Source: Avena insularis (Eukaryota; Streptophyta; Magnoliopsida; Poales; Poaceae). From it: a stretch of DNA of 64,000 bases. The DNA lies in the NCBI GenBank assembly GCA_023614405.1, contig CM042690.1, positions 666,756,802 through 666,820,801 of the forward strand, read 5' to 3'. The position numbers and the translations under genes are program-made. Of this stretch, positions 57,575-64,000 are shown piece after piece (positions within the stretch are counted from its first letter, which is position 1; each line of letters starts with the position of its first letter). Below the pieces are notes generated by a model, which saw nothing but the letters and a program-made list of their open reading frames with translations, ran no database searches and was not told the DNA's origin.

Positions 57575-57822
57575 CTGAAGATTGAGATAGATAAAGGGGT
57601 AAGAGGGAAAGTTCTAAGGTTCATGGTTTTGATTTCAAAGCTAAACTTTGAGTTTGACTTGGGTTTTGCAACTAACTTATTTTCATTCATTCAAGCAAAG
57701 CACACGATACAAACACACACACACCACAACATCAAAGGAAAACAGATGGTCTTAAGAACCATTCTGCAAGCTACGATACAATGGGACCGATATCCTCACT
57801 CTACGATAGTGCTCTAGTGCAT

Positions 57823-58563
57823 CTACTCATCATCGATGAAGTCGGAGTCATCATCGTCGGTGTAGAAGTCCACGACATCCTCCTCCAGATAGTCATCATC
57901 ATTGCTAAGGTACGAGTCAATATCCCCTTGGATGTCTTCACCTTCCTCTTCTTCTTCTTTTGCTGCAATCTGAGCTTCTTTCTCCTTGATGGTCTTCTCG
58001 AGGTAGGCCACCTTCTTGCAAAGACGGTCGATGGTGCCATCCTTATTTGCACGTTGACGGCGAAGAGATTGATGATCCTTGACTAGTAGTGAGAAAGTCT
58101 GGGCCTTCTGGGTGGCAAGGGTGAGGTTGTGGTTAGCGACCTCTCTAGCATTGTCCAACTCCTTCTGTCTGTCGTATAGTAGGAAGTCGCGGTTCTCCAC
58201 TTGACGCTTCAATATTGGGTGACTTGGCATCTCTAGCGGCATTCCCATAGAATCACGCCTTGCATAGTGAACAAAGTGGGTTCCTTGGATTAGGTTGACA
58301 CTTTGGGCACACAGACGTGCGAGAGCTTCATGCATTGCCCTGGCTAATCCATCTAGCCAGTTGTTCTCTCTCACTAAGAACTGAATCCTCCCAGATACTG
58401 GTGCTTCTATCTTGCCTCGAAGATCAGTAGTTACTAGCCATTGTAAATCTCCTCCTGGTGGACCCGGGAGTTGAGCTCCAAGGAATTCTGGATGAGGACG
58501 CTCCAAGAACTCAGACAGTGAATCCAGATCCCTCTCGAAGATCATTTGGCCTCTGGTGCCCAA
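57823..58563 (-). CDS. Extra ORF upstream of Gypsy gag, coiled-coil and acidic tail
   Basis: A 246-residue frame between primer site and gag. The N-terminal half has LSEFLERPHPEFLGAQLPGP and FLVRENNWLDGLARAMHEAL. Residues ~130-205 are Lys/Glu/Gln-rich with heptad-like spacing (DRLCKKVAYLEKTIKEKEAQ), suggesting a coiled coil. The last 40 residues are strongly acidic (DDDYLEEDVVDFYTDDDDSD). Extra ORFs upstream of gag are known from some grass Gypsy elements such as rice RIRE3/RIRE8; their role is not established. It has its own start and stop and is uninterrupted. I do not recognise a known enzyme domain. Confidence 0.75.
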   Translation of the reverse strand: MGTRGQMIFERDLDSLSEFLERPHPEFLGAQLPGPPGGDLQWLVTTDLRGKIEAPVSGRIQFLVRENNWLDGLARAMHEALARLCAQSVNLIQGTHFVHYARRDSMGMPLEMPSHPILKRQVENRDFLLYDRQKELDNAREVANHNLTLATQKAQTFSLLVKDHQSLRRQRANKDGTIDRLCKKVAYLEKTIKEKEAQIAAKEEEEEGEDIQGDIDSYLSNDDDYLEEDVVDFYTDDDDSDFIDDE

Positions 58564-58806
58564 CTAGTAGAACTTGCGGTATTAGGCTTCCATCTATAAG
58601 AATTTAGGATGAGAAAGTTAGTGAAGTGATCAAGTGTGTCAAAGTTTTATGTAGTAATGTAAGAATTTGGAGGAGCATGAATTTTTTTTAAGAGAAAGAA
58701 TTCCCAAGGGTAGAGAGGACATAGTTTTCATAAATACTCACTTTGGTTTTTGAAACTAAGTTTTTGCTCGGACGTCCATTCTAACTAGGGTCTCTTATGG
58801 TCAGGA

Positions 58807-58820
58807 TGGCTCTGATACCA
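58807..58820 (-). promoter_or_regulatory. Primer-binding site of the Gypsy element, initiator tRNA-Met type
   Basis: The minus strand reads TGGTATCAGAGCCA three bases after the LTR end GTTGACA. This matches the complement of initiator tRNA-Met fully over its first 12 bases. Confidence 0.88.
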
Positions 58821-58823
58821 ACT

Positions 58824-61800
58824 TGTCAACACCCGGATTTTTAATCCTAGATGCCTGTTATGCCATACATCACAATCCCAGGATTACCATTTTTGCAAGA
58901 CATAACAGATTGGATATCACAGTACATCATCCATTACAAACCATAATAGGGTCTTACACAAATAAAGGATCTCATGATCCAGTCTTAGTACAAACAAGTA
59001 GCGGAATAAATAGTGTAGCGGTGGGTTCCATCTTCAGAGTCACAAGCAATGCTGACGATGGGAGATGATCCTAGTTGTCATAGTCGTCCTGCTGTCCTCC
59101 TTCAGGGTAGTCCTCCTCATAGTATGGCCATAGGAATAGCCATGGACAAAGCCATGAGTACTCTTTAAGTACTCGCAAACTATCACTAACAAGTAACTTA
59201 GTTCTAGTAGGAATGCTAAGTTCTAAGTTTAATTGTAAAGCTAAGTTTGAAACCTAAGCTGAGTTCAGAAACAAAGAAAGATAAAATAAAGTTTGAAAAC
59301 ACCTAAGTGGGAACTTAGTTGTCATAGTCACAACTCTACTGTGGTCAAGTCATGTCACAATTCATTTCATAAGTCATTTTGAAAACATCTGACAACGGAA
59401 CAAAGATGGCCACTAATCGTCCATAACTGCATGACGCGCTATTCGAATAGTTTGACACTCTGCAGAGGTGGTACACTTTTACCACAAGATTCGATACATC
59501 CGTCAGGGATAGCCCTGAATCATCATACTTAGTATGCAGATAATCAAACATAACCTTTCCTTTACACACTCTAGTATAAGCACCCCTCCTATGAGTATGG
59601 CCTCCCAGCCATGACCATCTGTCATCCTGGGCACTACATAGGTGGACAACATTGAGAGGTAGCCTTACCTCTCCCGCGAGGGAACTAATACTAATGCATA
59701 TAAACTTTCGGCTAAGCCTTACCCAATTCAAGTATTGTGGTTGTACGGTAAAATTGGAATGGTATCACATCCGAACCCAACCATCAGTTTTTATAAAAGG
59801 GCTAAGGCTCATGCCTCAACATTTTCATCATCATCATAAACCATTCGTGTTTCTCAACACATGTCAAAACATCTCAATAGAATGATTCATAATTCCAAGG
59901 TTTTCACAAGTCATTTTCACCAAGTATTCCCATCTAAAGTGCTCAAGTTTTGGGTTGAGCTCTAAACTACTAAGTTAAGAGTGTTCACTAATGTGGGATG
60001 CTAATCTCAATCTCATGCCATAGAATGACATCTAAGTCTAACTAGATAGGTCAAGTTTTATACTCTTTATGCTACCTTTAAACAAGTAAAGGACTTTGGT
60101 AAAGTAAAGAAGGTAAAAGCTTGTAAATAAAACTTGGAGTAGGTATAAGTCAAAATGGTATAACCAAAGCATGCCTAATTCATTTGCTTAGGTTATCTAG
60201 CTTAATTCTAACTTGCTAACAATAGCTTGTCTTGGTTGGTCTAGTGGTTGAAATTCTCTTCCTCCTCTTCTTGGTAGAACTCCTCCTCCTCGAAAGCTTG
60301 GTCGGTACTATCGTCTATAAATACATATGGGATACACAAACACCAAACAATATTTAACTAGTCTACTTAGCACACTAAGGCACACATTTGATGATCTAGT
60401 ATCATCACAAACATCACAAGGTTTAATGAACTAGCTTCATTCTTTTTATTTGAGAAAAGTAATTTCTACTCATTGAAATTAACTAAGATTTAATATTCTC
60501 CAATTAAAATATGTGATCATGTGGACACATGTCATCACCACATATTCTAACATATGGGAATGTGATTTAAGGGTTGGATCACATTTTAATAAGTTTAAGT
60601 TTAATATTTAATGATTTAAAGTGACTAGAAATGCCTATATAGCATTATTTTGGTAAGTCCAAAGTCACTGCATGCAAAACTTAATATTATTACATATTCA
60701 GATAGGTATGGTTAAATGCGATTTTGAGAGTTGGAATCAACTCAAAAGCTATTATGGTTAATTTTATAAAAATGTTTGAATGTGCAAAACGTCTGTCTTG
60801 TTATTTTAGCTACGAGAGATCTATAACTCTAAATGATTTAAATCCAACGGTATTGGATAGAGATTTTCATTAGCTTTCTGACAAAATTGGAATCACTCAA
60901 TTTAGATTGGTAAAACTCTCTGAGTTGATTTTTAAACTAAGGGACAGATTCTAGTTTAAGTCTAAAAAGAAAAATCCTAATTTGAATTAACTGGGTCGCG
61001 CGGGAAACTAATTGGGCCGGCCCAAATTCACTCTATGGCGCTGAGGGCTGCTGACAAGGGGGTCTGCCTGTCAGTGGATCATTACACGCGAAGCGATACG
61101 GGGCGATATGGACCGCAGGATTAGAACTAGATCTAACGGCTCACGGTCGTCATCGATGACAGACTCATCGCCGGCGAGAATGAACCCTAGCGGCTCGGTG
61201 GAGGTGCCGTGGGGACGTACCGGGGCTCCAGCTAGTGCTGTGAGGCGGGCAAACGAACGAGATGATGATGGCGAGCTCAGGCAAAGTCGCGGCAGAGGCT
61301 GGGGTGGACGAAATCAACAGCAACGTCTCCTCCTCTGCTGCGGTGGTCTCTGGCTCAATTCCGACGAGAGGCTGCTCGAGCTGCTCTGGCGAGAGGTGGG
61401 GAAGGACTGGGGTTGAGAGGGGAGTGGAATGGTGTGGCGATTGAGGCTGGGGAAGGTCTCCTTATATAGGCTCGAGGAGGGGACCGAAGGGGTGACGACG
61501 AGCTCATCGGTGACGACGATACAGGGGCCTAGAGTCATGGACAGCATAGGCGGACGGTGGCTTGCCTCCTGGCGGTCCTCTACGGCTTTATGGCGCAGCT
61601 AGGGGCGGTGGAAATCGGTCGGGAGCGTCGCACGCTCTAGGAGACAGGGGCGGTGCTTGACGGGGTTCCTGGCGACTGTGGGTCGCGTAGCGGTGCACGA
61701 CCGTGTCTGGCGGGGTGAGGTGGTCAAGGCGGAGCGGCATGCACGGTCTGCGGTCGAGGCGCGGTATGTGGCGTGCTGGCGGTGAGGGTGCTCTGGTGTG

Positions 61801-62409
61801 CTCTGGCGCGGCGCAGAGAGGCATGGGCGCGAGCTAGTAGAGGTGGTCCAGGGGCTGGCTTTTGTCGTGGGGTGGACAGGGGAGTGCGGTAGGGTGGGGT
61901 GGAGCTAGTGATGGTGCTGGAACAGCGCGGTGCGGTCTGGGGAGGGTTGCCCACGTTCGGCCGGCGGTGACCAAAAATGGGCAGCGCGGCACTGCTGCTC
62001 TAGGCCGGTTAGTAGCTTAGTTAGGGGTTGGTTAGAGTTAGAGCGGACAAGGGGACCAAATGGAGCCCAATTACTCGACAATGCATTGATCATTGAATAT
62101 TAATAGTTAGGCAGATAAAATATGCATGCCACCTGTTCGACACAATGGCCGCATGAACCAAACTTTCAAATTTTGAGATGATTTTTGGTGGAGTGGTTTG
62201 TCACATGCTTAAACCTCTATGGTTGCTTGGGATTTTGAAAAGGAGTTCATTTGGATGGTTATTGAAATAGTGGGATCTAGACATACGAACTAGATTCAAA
62301 TTTCAAATATTATTTAAAATTAGAGTTTGAATATTTTTGGGAGATCACAAAGTGGGCCTTGGTACATTACTACTTGTACTAGCAAGGGGTGCAAAGATCC
62401 ACAATTGTT
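58824..62409 (-). repeat. 5' LTR of the Gypsy element, truncated
   Basis: Aligns with the left LTR without the solo LTR. It stops at 62409 ('ccacaattgtttc'), about 320 bp before the expected TGTAACATCCC start. The promoter TATA (TATATAAG, 61461-61468) is kept, but the outermost U3 part is lost. Confidence 0.9.
61461..61468 (-). promoter_or_regulatory. TATA box in the Gypsy 5' LTR
   Basis: The minus strand reads TATATAAG, the same site as 42407-42414; in this LTR it would drive transcription of the element. Confidence 0.6.
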
Positions 62410-62847
62410 TCCTCCCTTATAAAAGGATCCACATGCCTCCTCTGCGCTTGCACCATCTTCTCGTGAAGGTTCTCTTTCCCCTCTAGCAATTCTCCATGGT
62501 TTTGGATTAGTGAAGTACATATTTTCGGTGGCTTTCTCTAGAAGGATTTGCTACTTTCGTTGCTTTGCTGGAGCAAGAACTCGGAGGTGGTCGGGGTATC
62601 GGACGTGTGTGTGATCACAGATGCACTTCTTCTTTGCGGTGCTGGATTTTATCACGACCTTGAGATCGGCAAGTGAACGACTACATCATCCTCGAAATCA
62701 GATTTCGTTAACAAAGCTTTTTGGTCTTCGAGGATAAGATATATATGGATGTATATCCACCCATTGATTGTATCTAGGTAGATATATCTTACTACTTAGT
62801 TGTTCATATCGTAGAAAAAATTTGTTTCCTATGTTGCGAACCCAACA
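62410..62847 (+). repeat. 3' end fragment of a BARE-like LTR
   Basis: Shares order and many words with the end of the solo LTR (43755-44175): 'tcgtgaagg.tctct', 'ccatggt.t.ggatta', 'cttgagatcggcaag', 'gtcttcgagg.taag', ending TGCGAACCCAACA. It holds a TATAAAAGG box at 62416 and is more diverged than the solo LTR. Its 5' part is missing at the junction with the Gypsy LTR. Confidence 0.82.
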
Positions 62848-64000
62848 GAAGAACCTTGTGGTATAGTTTTAAAAAAGGACTGTTGATCGAACATGTTAGG
62901 TTGTCGGTTCACAGTTCAATGGTCCAACCGCCGGTTCTTTCGATTGAATGGCTGAATCGGTAATTAAGAAATAATGATAATTTTAGTTGTACAATAAAGA
63001 AATTCCTAGTCAAATACAATAATATACTAACTTAAATCACCAACATTGCATGGGTTAGGTGGTTACCCAGAAAAGCCTTGTAGAAGGCGCATGTACATGC
63101 AGGAATCTCATCCATCGCCTATTTCTGCTTTAAGATTGGTGCGTCCGTTTAGGCTTTTTCACTCCACGCATGGATGACGTCCTGATGTCATGCTAACGTC
63201 ACTAATTTGAAACAGAATTGAACCGACTGAAAAATTATTGAAACATTTAAAATAGTCCGTGAGCAGACAAAATGTTTCATAAGTTTCACAATTTTTCTAG
63301 TTTTCTGGGTAGCACATGGCTATGTCACGCTGATGTCAGCACTTCTCTACATACAACTGCCTTTAGAAAATCTTGTTCGGTAGTTACCACGTTCAGGACA
63401 AGCGCTCAGCTTCTACATTCAGGGTTTGATTCCCATTAGCAGCCTCGGTTCACTAGGTTCAGCTGAAAACCGATGGTTTGACGGGGAAATTTCCCGTTCA
63501 CTTCCTTGTTCGGTTCATTGCGCTAAATAGACCAACAAGGGCGTCGGTTCCGATTTTTCCCGGTCGGACAACCAGTCTGGTCCAGTTTTTTCAACTTCGT
63601 GGCCGCTACATGGCTATGGACGGGCTAGGGAGGGGAAGTTGCCCGAGAGGAGGGATGCTATCGGCGACGGTGCTGCAACCCTCATGGAAGGCGCATGTGG
63701 TGACGGCCGGGGATAGAGCGGCCTGCTCGTACAAGGTGTGGCCTCTACCGCTGGCCTAGAGCCAGAGAGGAAAGGGGTAGGTGGGAGAGAGAGAAAAAAA
63801 GGTGAGAGAGTGTGTGGAGATGTGGGTAGTGGGAATGACTGGTGGGATCTTTCACTTTTTGGTTCAGTGGAGTTTCATCTAGTGCCCCCGCTAGCCCCCG
63901 GTGGGCTGGGTGTCTACCGGAGGCCGAATGTGATATTTAGCAACTTTTAGTTTGGAGCGATAGGGGTGACTTAGCGCGGTTTTTGGCGCCAGATGTAATA
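62848..64000. other. Unassigned region
   Basis: No supported gene or element. Words such as 'ggttcacagttcaatggtccaaccgccggttc' (62910-62940) and 'gttccgatttttcccggtcggac' (63545) recur loosely. The open frame at 63478-63759 has no recognised motif and low support. Confidence 0.35.

Larger units (their letters stand above)
39771..62409 (-). mobile_element. Gypsy (chromovirus-like) LTR retrotransposon with nested insertions
   Basis: Left LTR 39771-45326 (with a solo LTR inside), right LTR 58824-62409 (truncated), purine tract next to the left LTR, primer site next to the right LTR. The minus strand carries an extra ORF, gag-protease-RT, and integrase with a C-terminal chromodomain-like region, which is Gypsy order. 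The LTR starts TGTAACATCCC (minus strand) and ends GGTGTTGACA. A second LTR element interrupts pol between 46700 and 55191, and the RNase H region is missing there. No target duplication can be checked because the right end is lost. Confidence 0.9.

Noticed and set aside
63420..63445. tRNA-like phrase 'gggtttgattcccattag'
   Set aside because: It resembles a T-arm, but no anticodon arm, D-arm or acceptor stem can be found around it.

Overview
The window is repeat-rich DNA from a large grass genome, most likely a Triticeae (wheat, barley or a relative). The clues are several LTRs of the BARE/Angela type of Copia element, a CACTA transposon with TTTGCCGTGTG subterminal motifs, a chromovirus-like Gypsy element, a non-coding LTR element with a tRNA-Asp primer site, and nested insertion throughout. 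The genus is an inference; there is no bacterial or organellar signal. The only host gene I can recognise is a broken alpha-expansin gene on the minus strand, with exons at 34948-34798, 34675-34350 and 21033-20721.

Layout from left to right. 1-9268 is an old non-coding LTR-type element: a direct repeat of about 320 bp lies at 1-330 and 8925-9240. It is split by a degenerate short-LTR Copia element at 1787-7003 (5-bp target duplication TGCTA). 9269-18656 is an older diverged BARE-like LTR, apparently solo, split by a full-length BARE/Angela-like Copia element at 9466-17802 (target duplication CTCTA). 18657-20112 is AT-rich with no gene seen. 20113-20754 is a tandem duplication of the expansin 3' end. 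21117-34337 is a 13.2-kb CACTA transposon (TIR CACTACGGGAAAAA, target duplication ATG) sitting 9 bp inside expansin intron 2. It carries a TNPD-type transposase, a second En/Spm-type gene, a hairpin region, three clusters of subterminal motifs and ten anchors of a 354-bp tandem repeat.

35771-39770 is the 3' part of a third Copia element, cut off by a Gypsy element (39771-62409, minus strand). The Gypsy element has LTRs of about 3.6-3.9 kb, an extra ORF upstream of gag, gag-pol and integrase. It contains a solo BARE-like LTR (42517-44175, target duplication CTCCT). It also contains a head-to-tail tandem of a non-autonomous LTR element (46700-55191, LTR-internal-LTR-internal), whose presence goes with loss of the Gypsy RNase H region. 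The right Gypsy LTR is truncated at 62409 and joined to a BARE-like LTR end (62410-62847). 62848-64000 is unassigned.

How the parts work together: almost everything is selfish DNA, and none of the coding regions looks fully intact. Within the CACTA element, the two transposase genes, the motif clusters and the TIRs form one transposition unit. Within each LTR element, the primer site, polypurine tract, LTR promoter and pol fragments belong together. Nesting gives a relative order of events: expansin before CACTA; third Copia before Gypsy before both the solo LTR and the tandem LTR element. The features most worth a second look are the 354-bp array and the miRNA-like hairpin upstream of the transposase, the LTR-internal-LTR-internal tandem, and the multiply disabled expansin gene.
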